A stretch of DNA of 64,000 bases from Stromatinia cepivora. Taxonomy: Eukaryota > Ascomycota > Leotiomycetes > Helotiales > Sclerotiniaceae. The DNA lies in assembly GCA_014898415.1 (NCBI GenBank), contig RCTD01000002.1, positions 186,001 to 250,000 of the forward strand. The letters run 5' to 3'. The notes below the pieces were generated by a model, which searched no databases, had not been told where the DNA came from, and was given only the letters and a program-made list of their open reading frames with translations. This document shows, piece by piece, positions 44,584 through 56,671 of the stretch. The position numbers and the translations under genes were made by a program. Within the stretch, counting starts at the first letter, position 1, and each line of letters begins with the position of its first letter.

Positions 44584-45959
44584 TTACTCCTTTTTTTTGA
44601 AGAATTCGCTTCGAATTCATTTTAAATAAATGATTTAAGTATAAAATAATCATTAATCTTCTTTTAATAAAAATTCCTGATGTATGAATTGTATTATAAT
44701 CAATGAATATATATTTATTGTATTATATACTTTCTCTAAGCGATCTTCAAAATATCGGTTATTGATCATTTCTTCTAGGTCCTTATCATTGTTGTTTTTG
44801 GGTTTAATAGTCAATATAATAATCGGAATAGATTTTTATCGATCTCGAATTCTTTGATATAGGTCTAACGGATAGATTTGTATCTAATAGGAGATACTTC
44901 TATATTGTATATATTTATTTTGTTTGTGCAAAAGAGTTCTTTTAGAAAAGGAAAATTTGGATATTTGTATATAGAGTAAAATCAAAGTATAATAGAGTTT
45001 GTCTGATTGAATATCAAAAGGGTTAAGGACATCAATAATATTAAGATTGTTAATGTTTATTGAATTGTAATTCTGAAAATGGAATGGATTCTGTAATATA
45101 TATAGGGCTTTAGATTTACTAAAATAAAATAATACAGAGAATCCATTTGTTGTACGAATAGTTAATTATTGTATAACCTAAATAAAGTCGGAATAGAAAT
45201 GGGAAAGAGAAAGTTGTTGAGAAAGATGATTTCTAAGAATAATATTGAATTTATTATGAAAGATTGAGATTTTATTCGAATTGGATTAATTCTGATTTTT
45301 GGTTTTGTAAAGAGTTTTTTCGAATTTTGCAATATAAGTATATAGAGAATTGATTTCTTGTTTAAAAATGAATAATTTATTTTCAATTTCTTGAATTTTA
45401 TTTGGATTGTTATAAATATATATGAATTGATTTAAAATCGTTATATGATTTAAAGAAACGTTTTGATTAAAAAAAGAAAGCTAAAGTAGTATTATAACTT
45501 ATATATGAAATTCGAAATTAAGATAAATATAATAAAATTGAATTGTAGAGTTGCTGATCGCAATACTATCTATTTATAGTTTCGTTTGAATCGAAGAAAG
45601 CTAGATATCGAACTTTTGAAAATTACTATTGAATTTTTCAGGATCAGAAAGAAAAGGTTTCGGATGAAAAGGAGTATAAACAATAGGAGTATATTCGAGA
45701 ATTAAGAAATATAGAAATAAGATTTCATTCCATTGATGAATCACTTCGCCATAAAGTTTTGTAATCGTAAGATTTATCGAATCGTAATCTATAATTTAGA
45801 AATTAAAGATAAAAAAAAAGACAATACTTTTGAATAATATCAAGAAGATTTATATACAAGCGAAAGAATATAAGCGATATATCTAGATAGAAGTAAACAA
45901 AGTGTATATAAATATATATAAATATTATTCTATTTTTTATCTAGAAGAGCTTTTAATAA

Positions 45960-46109
45960 TATAACGAACCCAATGAATATTTAGAGATCAATTTTAGAAT
46001 TAAAAGCTACAGAACTAAAGAGAATGTACTACAAAGCTATATATATGATCGGCTCGAAGCTTAGTACCGTACTAGCCCGATCGGACGCGATCACGTGTAT
46101 CTCGTGACA
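45960..46109 (-). repeat. 5' LTR of gag-only element copy b
   Basis: 150 bp. Its right end CTCGTGACA keeps the unmutated terminus and carries the best-preserved CCCGATCGGACGCGATCACG core of the family. Confidence 0.85.
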
Positions 46110-46601
46110 GAGATTTGTTTATTTAATCTTTTTAGATCCCGAAATTTTAGGTATAATAATAATCAATAAAAATTTGATTAAAACAAAAACGAAAATATAA
46201 AAAAAGGATCTATATATCTTTAAAAAATTCATTCATTTTATTTTGCTATTGCAATCAATATATTATAGTTTAATAATTATATATATTCTTAATTACTATA
46301 TCACAAAATCGATTATTCATTTGTATTCTTTCGATAGAAAACTTTCTTTTTATTATTCAAAATCTTGATTTCGAAGAATATCGCAAATAGTAAACCAAAG
46401 ATTAAGAAAAATTTGTGATTTATATATAATCAAATTCTTTTTTATTTCAAAAATACCAAAATCATTTCAGATTTATATATTACATTATTCCTTTATTAAT
46501 ATCTATTTATAATCACCTTATATATTCATTTACGAATTATATAAATTACCACTTTTTATACCTTTCCATTTATTTCAGATTATCTTTCGATCTGAAAGAT
46601 A

Positions 46602-46910
46602 TATTACAGAAAACTTTGTGATCCCCTATCTTTTATAAAGGATCAAAATATATACTTTCCAATCGAAATGAAGGATCTACTAACTTTTATCAATCTATCA
46701 ATTGATAAAATGATCCTAATATCTTAATAAACAAAGATTTAGCCTAATTAAGATATATATCGGCTAGATAATCATTTATTTGTTTTATATATATAGCTTT
46801 TGATTCATATAATCAAGGGCAAGTTATTCAATTCTTTTACTCTACCAATCACGTGTACCACCTATTCCCCGATCCCTGAAAATGCTCTGTAATCATACTA
46901 TCCCGTGATA
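46602..46910 (+). repeat. right LTR of outer Copia element (309 bp)
   Basis: Direct partner of 26096-26404. It is less degraded near its end (CCAATCACGTGTACC, CCCGTGATA). Confidence 0.85.
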
Positions 46911-47023
46911 TATAAGAATCACGATAAAGAATCGGCTAATATTCAAATAATAATAAATTTGATTGAAATTATAAAACTTTTTATTATTCTCTTCTTCTAA
47001 TTCTATTAAAGAATCTATATATA

Positions 47024-47189
47024 TGTTAACTTTTGGTGCAGGAAGTAGTAGTATTGTTGACTATATAGGTTGAACTAAGGATTTATAATTCTAGTAAAAG
47101 TAGAATTGAGGTTATCTTTAAATATGATTTATATATTATTATAATTACATAACCTCAATTCTAATCCTATAATAATCTCATTTCCAATA
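47024..47189 (-). repeat. 3' LTR of third Copia element (166 bp)
   Basis: Partner of 52336-52501. Both contain TAGAATTGAGGTTATC and CCTCAATTCTAATCCTAT, an inverted pair inside the LTR. Confidence 0.8.
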
Positions 47190-48706
47190 TTCCTTTATTG
47201 AGGATATCCTATTCGATCTTTTTAGATTATTAATCCTAACATTTTCTTGAATCTTTCAAAAGCAATTCTTATATAAAGCTTTGTTATTTTGTTGGTAATT
47301 ATATTATATATATTGATATAATTAATAGCGATTTTTTCCTTTTCTATTAAATCTTTAATGAAATAATAATTGATATTTATATATTTGGATTGTTCATATA
47401 AATATAGGTTTTTGGTTAAAATTAAAGCACTTTAATTGTTATTAAACATTTGAATTATATTTCTGTTCTTTCTAATATAATTTAATCTGAATAGATCTTT
47501 GAGTATTTATATAATCTATCTTTTTTGTTTGATAAATATTATTATTACAATATATTCTGATTCTGTATTAAAGATAATTATAGATATTTATTTCTTATTA
47601 ATCTACAATATAAAACCTTTATAGAATATTATAATTCCTTTTAAAATATTTTTTTGGTTATATTTGTTATTAATTCAATCTGTATTTGTATATATCTTTA
47701 TTATATTATCAAATATATTATATTCTTTATAAATATCAGATTATATTCCTTTTGACCCGAATTATAATTTCTATTTGATTGTTGATTATAAATATTGTAT
47801 CAGATTCTTCAAAGTTATAATATAATATTTTGCTGGTTTTGCCATAAATTATAAAAATCTTTCAATTGAGAACATTATATCTAATCAAATATATACCATT
47901 AAATAAATCATATTTTCTATTCGTTGTTGATATTCGTTTACATCTATTAGTTTATCGTTATCGATTATTAGTTAAAGATAAATATAATCCATTATTAATA
48001 GTTTTTTGATTTGATATTGTTTATATATAATATTGTATTTAATTAATATAGTATTAAGATATTCTTTTTGATCTATAATTAATATATACACTTTTTTATC
48101 ACGAATGATTCTAACACTTAAGATCTTATTAATCTCCCCTAGATTCTTGATATTAAAATGAGCCGATAACTTTTTATCAAATCAAATGATTTGTAATAAT
48201 ATACATAATGCAATAATGATATCATTAATATATATTAATAATATTATATTACAATCTTTGAATATATATAAATATAGATCTGCCAAACTTTGTACAAAAT
48301 CAATACCTAAAAGTTTTTTCTTCAATAATAAATTCCAGTCTCTTCCAGTTTGCTTCAAATTATATAGATTTTGTAGGGCTTGTAATATATATCTCTTTTC
48401 GATTTTGATATCTTAAGATAATTCGAAATAGATCTTTTTCTTCAAATACAATTCAATGAAAATGTTTTTGATATCGAAATATAAATATTCCAAATTTTCC
48501 TTTGCGACAATAATTAGGAATAATCTGAGTATATTTAACTTTATTATTGATATAAATGTTTCATTGTAATCTTTTCTTAATATCTAATTGAACCCTCGAA
48601 TCATTAATTTTGCTTTGAATCGTTTTATTTTGTTATTTTTGATTTTAATTATAAATATCTATTTTATCGAAATCAAATTACTTTTTTTAGGGAGTATATA
48701 TTCTTC

Positions 48707-48922
48707 CTAAATATTATTTTGAATCAAAAATATAATTTCTTTTTGAATAGTTTCCTTCCATTTTTCAAAGTATTTTCGATCCAATATTGCTTTTTTATAA
48801 GTTCTTGGTATTTTGATTCCCAGAATTTCTTTGGTTGGATATACTATATTTTCTATATTGTTTATATCTATTAACGAAATTATAAAATCTGAAGCGATTT
48901 TATCTTTGATATAAGGATCCAT
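48707..48922 (-). pseudogene. reverse transcriptase N-terminal relic, third Copia element
   Basis: The translation ends IPRTYKKAILDRKYFEKW followed by KETIQKEIIFLIQNN. This is the opening of the Copia RT domain (P-x-T-y-x-x-A...W-x-x-A-x-x-E-i-x-x-L-x-x-N). The domain continues toward 47200 with many stops. Confidence 0.6.
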
Positions 48923-50077
48923 TTTATAAATAATTAGGATTGTAATTATAATATATTCTATACTTTTTTAAATTTTGGCTTATATAGATATTGCAATCAA
49001 TATTCTTATAATTTTGTTTTTCTATTCTTTTTCAGAATTTTGTTTTATATCTTTTTTTCGTTTTCGTATTAAATATTTTGGGGGTTTATTTTCAAGATTT
49101 ATTGTATCTTTTTATTCGGTTTCAAATGATTATAGATTTACTTTATTTTCTAATTCTATTGAAATAGATTTCTTAATAAAATTTAAGATGATTTTAAATT
49201 TTGCTTTTGGTATAGATTCAGGGTTTGCAGAAGTTGATTCTTGGATTGGAACTTTTGAAATGATGGATTCGATATCTGAAATATCTTTAAAAGAAGATTC
49301 TTGATTTCTTTTCTAGATATTGTTATCTTCATTTTTATTGTATATTGATATTAATATATTTAATTTATTTGGTTTCAATTCAACAATTAAGATGCTTAAT
49401 ATAATCATTGAATTCAATATAATATCTATTGAAAAGAATATTTGGAATGAAGGTAATACAAATATTACATTTGATATTGAGAATAAAGAAAATGTTTTGT
49501 TTATTATCGATCTATTATAAGGTTTTCGATTTGATTCTATATTCTTTGTTTTTTGTAGGCCTGATTTATAATTTCTTAATTTAAGATCCAAATCTCTTTT
49601 TCGATGAAATTCATTTATAATTACTTTGTTTAATCGAAATATATAATCTAGCTTTGGAAAATATACTTTGATATATTTGTTTGTAACTTTTGAGTATCTT
49701 AGAAATATACCGATTTTCGAAGTATCCTATAATTTGTTGTATCTTTGCCTTTTCGGAATAATCTTGAAATTGATATAAATGTAACATTTACTCTCTTAGA
49801 TTTTGTATATCTTTATATTTAATATTATACTTATAAAAGCTTCTATAAGAGATCGATTTATTCTGTTTATATTAGGATCAATATTAATACAATTCTTGAT
49901 ATAAATATTATGCTTTACAGCTTCATTTTAAAATTCTAATAATAATCCAGTTTCTTTTAGTATTGTTCTTATATCTGCTTTCACAATCCTTATATTTTAT
50001 TCTACAAATTTGTTTTGATATAAGAAGACAATTATTGTAATTTCGGATCATATACTTAATAATCATTTATAAATAAT

Positions 50078-50329
50078 TTATAAGAGTTTCGATGTATTAT
50101 CAATCCTAATTGTAATAATCTTTTTTTCAATAGTTAATTCCATTTCCTTTTTCCAAGTTTTCAATATTTGAATTATATCGTTTTTTTGTTTAAATAATAT
50201 AATCCAATTTACTTTTATATAATTATCAATAATCAATATGAAATAACGATTCCCTTGAATTAATTTTGGGAATAATCCTGTAATATCGAAATATATAAAT
50301 TCAAATCTCTTTGATTTATACAGATTCAA
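50078..50329 (-). pseudogene. integrase core relic, third Copia element
   Basis: The first catalytic region reads FIYFDITGLFP and is followed by GNRYFILIIDNYIKVNWI. The block near the second aspartate is read as IITIRIDNTSKLL. These match the D-x-x-G-P...G-x-x-Y...D...R-x-DN pattern of Copia integrase. Confidence 0.65.
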
Positions 50330-50647
50330 TTACTTCGGAATACGATTAATCATTTTGATAAGTATATACACTTTATAGATATTTAATTCAATTGGGATCT
50401 TTATTGGTTTGATTATATTGAATACTTTGTATAGATTCTTGATTTTATCTGAATCTAAATAATTGAATCTTCGATATTATAATAGATATCTCTTTTTCTC
50501 TTTAAATATTAATTCGTTATCAATATCTTTAATACTATCGATTATCTCTAAAGAAAAACCTTTTTCCTAATCATTTTGATATATACTCGAACAGAAAACT
50601 ATATCCTTATATCCTTTGGTTATATATAAAACCATATACATTTCATC

Positions 50648-50830
50648 TTATATTTTAATATAGATAACTTTCTTATTATCCTTTTTAAAATATATATAAT
50701 GAAAATTGAATTCCCTTTGCAATCCTATTTTATAGATCCTTTTTTCTAACAGTAAATTTATTCCTAGTTCTGATATATATAATATATTTGAAAATAGTAT
50801 CTTAAAATCATCTTTGTATATCATATCCAC
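50648..50830 (-). pseudogene. gag-pre-integrase relic, third Copia element
   Basis: The segment ILYISELGINLLLEKRIYKI matches the LYVPxLxxNLLSxxxL motif of the gag-pre-integrase zone in Copia polyproteins. Confidence 0.55.
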
Positions 50831-51628
50831 TAAACCTTAATAATAATAATATATCATTCCCCCATTAATCTTTATTCTTCGTTTAACAATAGATTCTATT
50901 GATCTGAATAATAAAGATTAGTTAGATATATATAAAAAAGTATTTATATTAATATATTATTTATTAAAAAAAGCCTTATTAATAATCTCCTTTATCAAAT
51001 TATAATCTTCCTTTATTATATCCTCAATATCAGAATCTAATTCAAAAATATTATTAATAAAATATATTTGATCTTTTTTATTAAAATAAATCTTCTTTAG
51101 ATTCAATGATCTTCTTCTTCTTTGATAACAAAAATAATTATAAAGAAGTTTATTAGTTCATATTAAATATAGATAATCTTATATATAATAACTTTCCCTT
51201 TGATACAGATCACAAACATTATTTGGAATTTCGAAATCTGATTCTTGGTATCGAAAAGTATATCTAAATCCTTTCACAATTTGTATTCGCTTTGATTTAT
51301 CCTTAAAATGAAGTTCCTTAATTTGTAAATATTTGATTTTATCATCGATACTAAAACTAATTTGGATATTCAATATATCCATTACTTTTTAATAATCGAT
51401 TAAAAAACTATATATTAAAATCAAAAACAAAATAATATTTTGATATACTAACCAATAACTTTCATTTATAACTCCTAATTTCCTTCTATACTTTTTCAAT
51501 TTGTTTCAAGTTTTGATAATGATTATATCGAAATAGATATCGAATTGGAATTTGAAATTCTGAATTATTGTTATATATATATTGGCTATGATTATACTGA
51601 TTTTAATATATTTTGATTTAAAATATCT

Positions 51629-51874
51629 CTAGAATATATATACTATTGAATATTCATTAATAAAGACTTTATCATTATCATTAAATATTATACAAATATA
51701 CGATAATACATTCGCTTTGTCCTTTAAATATTTCATTTTCAATTCGATATTGTAATATACATGATCATTTATCTTATAAATAAATGCTATATTGGATCCT
51801 ACAATCTGCATATATTCGTTTAATATTTGATCAATTATATAAAACCATCCTTTCCCCTTCAATTGTATCTTCAT
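51629..51874 (-). pseudogene. gag relic, third Copia element
   Basis: The frame begins at an ATG with IQLKGKGWFYIIDQIL, the position and style of a Copia gag start (L-x-G-x-x-Y/W). Later residues are AT-driven and not informative. Confidence 0.4.
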
Positions 51875-52335
51875 TTATCTAAACCATTATTTATAATTGT
51901 TTTGATTGAACTTCGAAGGATTATTTGATTTCGATATTGTAAAAGTTTCTTATTGTTTAATAGATATCAAAGATAATCTTTAGATTTTTAAAACGATCTT
52001 AAAAAATATACAATAAATAAATTCAGGATAATAAAAAAATATAAAAATAAAACAATAAGAAAATTTGTAAAATCATATTATAATATATTTTCTTGTAGCT
52101 ATGCGAACTTGCTCTTCACTTCTGTTATAATTCTGTATCAATATTATACAAACTGTTCTCCACTCTAGTCTGTAATATTGTGAATTATAAACTGTATTAT
52201 CATATTTCAACTCTATTTCAATAATATTATATGAAAACTCTGATTTTCACTTTATTTCATCTTTACTAGCTATACTAATCTTTTTTCGATTTGCTTTGCT
52301 TTCTAGTTACTACTATACAATCGGATCTCATAATC

Positions 52336-52501
52336 TATTAACTTTTGATACAGGAAATAATAATATTATTGATTATATAGGTTAAACTAAGGATCTATAA
52401 TTCTAATAGGAGTAGAATTGAGGTTATCCCTAAATATAGTCTGTGCACCATTGTAATCACGTGACCTCAATTCTAATCCTATGATGGCCTCATTTCCAAT
52501 A
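52336..52501 (-). repeat. 5' LTR of third Copia element (166 bp)
   Basis: Partner of 47024-47189; ends CATTTCCAATA directly before the ATATA flank. Confidence 0.8.
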
Positions 52502-52518
52502 ATATATATATATATATA

Positions 52519-52564
52519 ACGTGGTTTATTAGTGGGTCGGTCATATCAGTGAATCGGCCACTTC
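52519..52564 (+). repeat. left TIR of pogo-like element
   Basis: Inverted partner of 59960-60005; contains GTGGGTCGGTCATATCAGTG. Confidence 0.7.
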
Positions 52565-52743
52565 TTTTTATATACAAAATTCGTCTGTGCGTAACCGTGC
52601 ACTTTCTTTATTTATGGATATAATTTTCTGAAATTCAAATATATGATATTTATATATATAAATGATATAAAATTCTAAAAATAATTAGGAAAATCATATT
52701 AATATAGTAGTAATTATAAAGATAGTTTTTTTGTAACGAAAAT

Positions 52744-53025
52744 TGTGACGCACAAGAGCCGTAGTAGAGCTGAATAAACAGGGTCAATTATGTTCTTTAG
52801 AATCTACAATTGAAGAACTATGGCTCGTAAGGAGCGACTAGATATATATACACAAATACTCATTCGTAAATTGCGGGGTTGTATATATATATTATTAGGA
52901 TCATCATTTTACTATACTAAATCATATAAATCGTAATGCATATATACAGACGATCAACTCATCAATGAATATAGGAGATAAGAAGTATCACATGATTAGC
53001 CTCTTGTGATTCACGATTCGTAATA
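52744..53025 (-). repeat. 3' LTR of Gypsy element (282 bp)
   Basis: Partner of 59506-59787. The start TGTGACGCACAAGAGCCGTAG is well preserved here and reads TATAATGTATAAAAGCTATAA in the other copy, a clear series of G-to-A and C-to-T changes. Confidence 0.85.
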
Positions 53026-53144
53026 TTACCCCCCTCTTCGGAAAAACTCGCCCTCGAGTGTTTCACTCCTTTATTCCATTGCTATTTCATTGGAAACCAG
53101 GTTTTGTGAAGGTTCATAAGCTTTAAATCAATTAGATTGGTCAT

Positions 53145-53455
53145 TTTGGTTGATTTGATTAATTTACTGGAAATTGATCAAATTGACCAAATTAATCGAC
53201 CAAATTGACCAAAATGACAAATGAATTGACCAAATCGATCAAATCGTTCATCAATTGGTTAAATTAATATTGATTTGTATTCTTCTTGATTTGGGGAATC
53301 TTTGAAAGGAAAAAGTTTCAATAGAAAAGGGAAGGAGGTTGAATTATGGTATAGTGATGATGAATAGTTAATATGATCAATTCCGAAATCGATCAAGTTA
53401 ATCGACCAAATTGACCAAATCAACTAAATTGAACGAAATCGACAAGGATGATGTT
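53145..53455. repeat. degenerate TTGACCAAAT repeat cluster
   Basis: The motif TTGACCAAAT/TCGACCAAATTGACC occurs many times at 53165-53270 and again at 53390-53450, inside the 3' end of the Gypsy element between integrase and LTR. It looks like a short-period satellite or a repetitive C-terminal coding region. Confidence 0.5.
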
Positions 53456-54655
53456 ATATTTCGTTCTTACTATGTTCAAGTTTCCTTTTGCATGATTTTT
53501 GAAATGATTATAGATATAAGTTTTTGAAATATATTGCCTTCGTATTATCTTGGTAGTAGCAGCTCGTCTGTTGTATAGAGTTCGGGCTATATATATATAC
53601 GATCAAATTCTCTCTAATTTGTATAGGTTTTCGATCCTTTTACAATTGTATATATATGTATCATCATAAAATCATAACATCTAATTCATTATATTGAAGA
53701 ACACTTTTCTTTCCTTTGGTTTTATAAATAAATCGTTATTTATATAATTATAATTATCCTTTTCGCTTTTATAAAGCTTTATTTAATTAATTAATCGATT
53801 GGGAGGACCAAGCAATATTGGATTGGTCAAGTGAAAATCGTATAGGAGGTGCGATGATGTTTTAAAATCGGAAATAGGATACCAAATAAAATCGGTATCG
53901 TTATTAAGTTATGAGATTTTATATAATAGGGTTTTTCGTGCTTTTTTTATTGTTAAAACTTTCTCCATTTTCTATTCCGAATTATCAGTTATATTAATAA
54001 ACGAAAATAATTCGAGTATTTGATCAAAAAGAAGATCGTTATATATCTTGCGTAATCAATTTGAAAGGAAAACAGGATGAATTTTTATTATAGTTGGGAG
54101 TTCGAATTTGAAAGAGCTTTTAGATCGATCAATGATCTTGAATCTTCCTTGAATTGGAAAGTCCAGTTTCTTGGATAATCTCTAGGTAGAGTAACTCTTT
54201 ATATTGAATTATATATAATCTTCGATATCGAAATCGATCTTATATAAATGAGTATTCGTGGATTTCGATATTTTGGCTTGGGTATACAATAGATCTTCTT
54301 TCGTTTGTACAAAAGCTAATCTATTGTATTCTATATATATATAAGCATTATGTATATTCATATTGTTTGTTGATTTACTAGTATTTTCCTTTCATTTCTA
54401 TGTACGTTTCGGTGTATACCTGTATAGGGTTTCGTAGGGTGTGAATTCTCCTAAAGAGTTGTATGGAAGAGTAAGTTATGTGTAATTCATTATAAATAGG
54501 AATTCTGATTAATCGTTTTAATAATAATTAATAAACGACTTTAATCATTATTGAAGGTATTAATTATAGATCTCAATTTGACCATCGATTTGGGGATGAT
54601 GAGTAATAGATAGTTTGAGATCGGTTCTTAGGATTTGATTGAATTCTTTTTAGAA

Positions 54656-54865
54656 TTATAATATAAATTGGGGGCCGCAATCTGATATTATAATATCAAG
54701 GGGATTATAATATCGATATATATAGTAGAAATATAATTGTATTTGAGTTTGAGTATTGATTGATTTATGATAAAGTATGGAGATAATTTGTTTTGTCAAT
54801 CGATCAATAATGATTAAAATATTATTATATTTATATTTATCCTTATTAAAGCTGCAATAATCCAT
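54656..54865 (-). pseudogene. integrase core relic of Gypsy element
   Basis: The translation contains ILIIIDRLTKQIISI (first catalytic region with D-R-L-T-K) and ends PLDIIISDCGPQF, the second-aspartate block (S-D-x-G-x-x-F). Both are typical of Ty3/Gypsy integrase. Confidence 0.7.
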
Positions 54866-56389
54866 AATAATATATTGCCATATTCAATTAGGAATCGGAA
54901 ATGGATATAATAAATTGGGGGTATGATTATATAAAACGGAATTATATTTGTAGATATAATAATTGCATATATATCTGATTATAATATTATATATTCTAGG
55001 TCAATAATATTATTGAAATAATAAAAAATAGGTTTTGCTTATATCAAAATGAATAATGGAAACAGAATTATAGATTTCACGAATCAGATAAGTTCGAAGA
55101 TTGTCAATGTCAAGTATCACCAAATGGTTATTATAGAATAAAAGGTTATTTTGAAGTGATATATACTTATAATCTTAGATAATTTGTATTCTAAATACTA
55201 GTAAGTTATCTATAGTTTTATTTGTTTCGATAATATAATTAATTAGATCGAATCGAAAAGCGATTTCATTCAAATCGATATTAGTAATCGCTGTTTTGTC
55301 TGAATGATACTTTTGTAAAACTTTTCTTATGATTTCGATATCAATTTAGTTATCTTTAATAAGTTATTAAAAGCGATTCTTTTTCTTGATATAATTCTGA
55401 AGATCCAATTTATCGATTTAACGGATTAAGGTATCGACGAAAGGATTATCTTTTTTAGGGCGGTATATAATGATGAAATTATAATTGATTAAAACTTCTA
55501 TTCAATAAGTTTATCGGGTATTGAGAGTTTTAGTAATTATGAAATATTCGAGGATCTTATAATCGATATAAACCTTGATTTTATATAGTAAACCAACGAA
55601 TTCTACTTTTTAATGATTGAGAGATCGAATAATTGACAGCATTTCCTTATCATGAATTTCATAATTCAGTTCAACAGCAATTATAATCTTAAAGAAATAA
55701 GTTACGAAAAACCAATCTTCATTATACTATTGTAATAACATACTAGCAATTATTCCATCGGATATATCTGTTTCGAATATACAAAGGAATCGATGATTAT
55801 AGTATTACAGGAGCAGAACAGAAATAAGCTTTTTCTTCAAGATATTGAATACATTTTGGTATACTTTATCGAATACGAACTTAACGTTTGCTTTAATAAA
55901 TTCATTGAAAGATTTCGCTATTATATTATAATCCTTAATGAATTATCAATAAAAATTACAAAAACCGAAGAATGATTGAATCTTTTTCATTGTTATCGGA
56001 AAGATTCAATTCTCAATTATCTCAATCTTTTCAAGGTCCATTTTTATTCTTTTAATAAAGATAATAAAGCCCAAATACTTAATATATATAACATTGAATT
56101 CGTATTTTTTGAGATCCACTTATAAACCAATAACTTTTAATCATTCGAGAATTAGTTTAATATAAGTTTGGTGCTTTTCTTCGTTCTCGGAATAGATTAG
56201 AATATCGTCGAAATATACTGTATAAAAGATATCTAGATAATCGAATAGAACATCATTTATATAACGCTGATAAATTGCAAAACCATTTGTTAATCCGAAT
56301 AGTATAACCTTATATTTATATAATCTATATCAAATTCGAAAAATAGTATACTCTTCCGAAGCAGGATTCATTTTTATATAATGAAAAGC

Positions 56390-56671
56390 TTAACGAATAT
56401 CGAGTTTAGTAAAGATCTTAATATCGGAAAGCCGAAAAAGCGTTTCGTCAATTAAAAGAAAGGGATACCGATCTTTATACATCAAGGAATTCAATAATCT
56501 GAAATCTATACAGAATCTCAAACTACTATTAGGTTTCTTGACAAATAGGATAAATGCAATATAAAGGGCTTGATTGGATTCAATAAAACCTTTATTGAAA
56601 TTATCCATAATATATTCTTTAACAATTTCCAATTGTTTTAGGGATATCTTATAAAGCGGATTGTAGTGCAA
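56390..56671 (-). pseudogene. reverse transcriptase N-terminal relic of Gypsy element
   Basis: The Gypsy RT opening is clear: QLEIVKEYIMDNFNKGFIE, ILFVKKPNSSLRFCIDFRLL and IKIFTKLDIR, ending just at the first catalytic region (F-T-K-L-D). Stops follow. Confidence 0.75.

Larger units (their letters stand above)
44434..46109 (-). mobile_element. gag-only (non-autonomous) LTR element, copy b, 1,676 bp
   Basis: The inverted second copy of the element at 28569-30244, exactly the same length. LTRs are 44434-44583 and 45960-46109. The 5-bp duplication is GAGAT (44429-44433 and 46110-46114). The polypurine tract (AAAAAAAAGGAG on the minus strand) adjoins the 3' LTR at 44584. The interior matches copy a apart from transitions, and the gag relic runs on the minus strand from about 45790 to 45010. 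Confidence 0.85.
26096..46910 (+). mobile_element. Copia LTR retrotransposon (outer element), interrupted by four nested elements
   Basis: Two 309-bp direct repeats at 26096-26404 and 46602-46910 start TGTCA/TATTA and end TAATA/TGATA, from an original TGTCA...TGACA. They are flanked by the same 5-bp target duplication TATAA (26091-26095 and 46911-46915). Differences between the LTRs are nearly all C/T and G/A. Coding relics on the plus strand follow Copia order: protease (27951), post-integrase region (about 31030) and RNase H (33000-33820). Taking out four nested insertions and their duplications leaves about 8.2 kb. About 1.9 kb of this lies after the RNase H and shows no recognisable domain. 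Every frame is interrupted by stops, so the element is dead. Confidence 0.85.
47024..52501 (-). mobile_element. third Copia LTR retrotransposon, 5,478 bp
   Basis: Two 166-bp LTRs (47024-47189 and 52336-52501) begin TGTTAAC/TATTAAC and end CCAATA. The sequence ATATA flanks both sides (47019-47023 and 52502-52506), though this is weak evidence in AT-rich DNA. On the minus strand the LTR is followed by GATTATGAGATCCGATTG, a likely primer-binding site (from TGGTTATGAG). Relics on the minus strand run in Copia order: gag (51874), gag-pre-integrase (50830), integrase (50329) and RT (48922). All frames are broken. Confidence 0.8.

Noticed and set aside
48975..49304. 109-codon plus-strand open frame
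   Set aside because: It is antisense to the third Copia element between RT and integrase; openness follows from AT composition and shadowing.
53145..53455. CRISPR-like array
   Set aside because: Units are short and degenerate with no constant spacers, and the DNA is eukaryotic transposon sequence.
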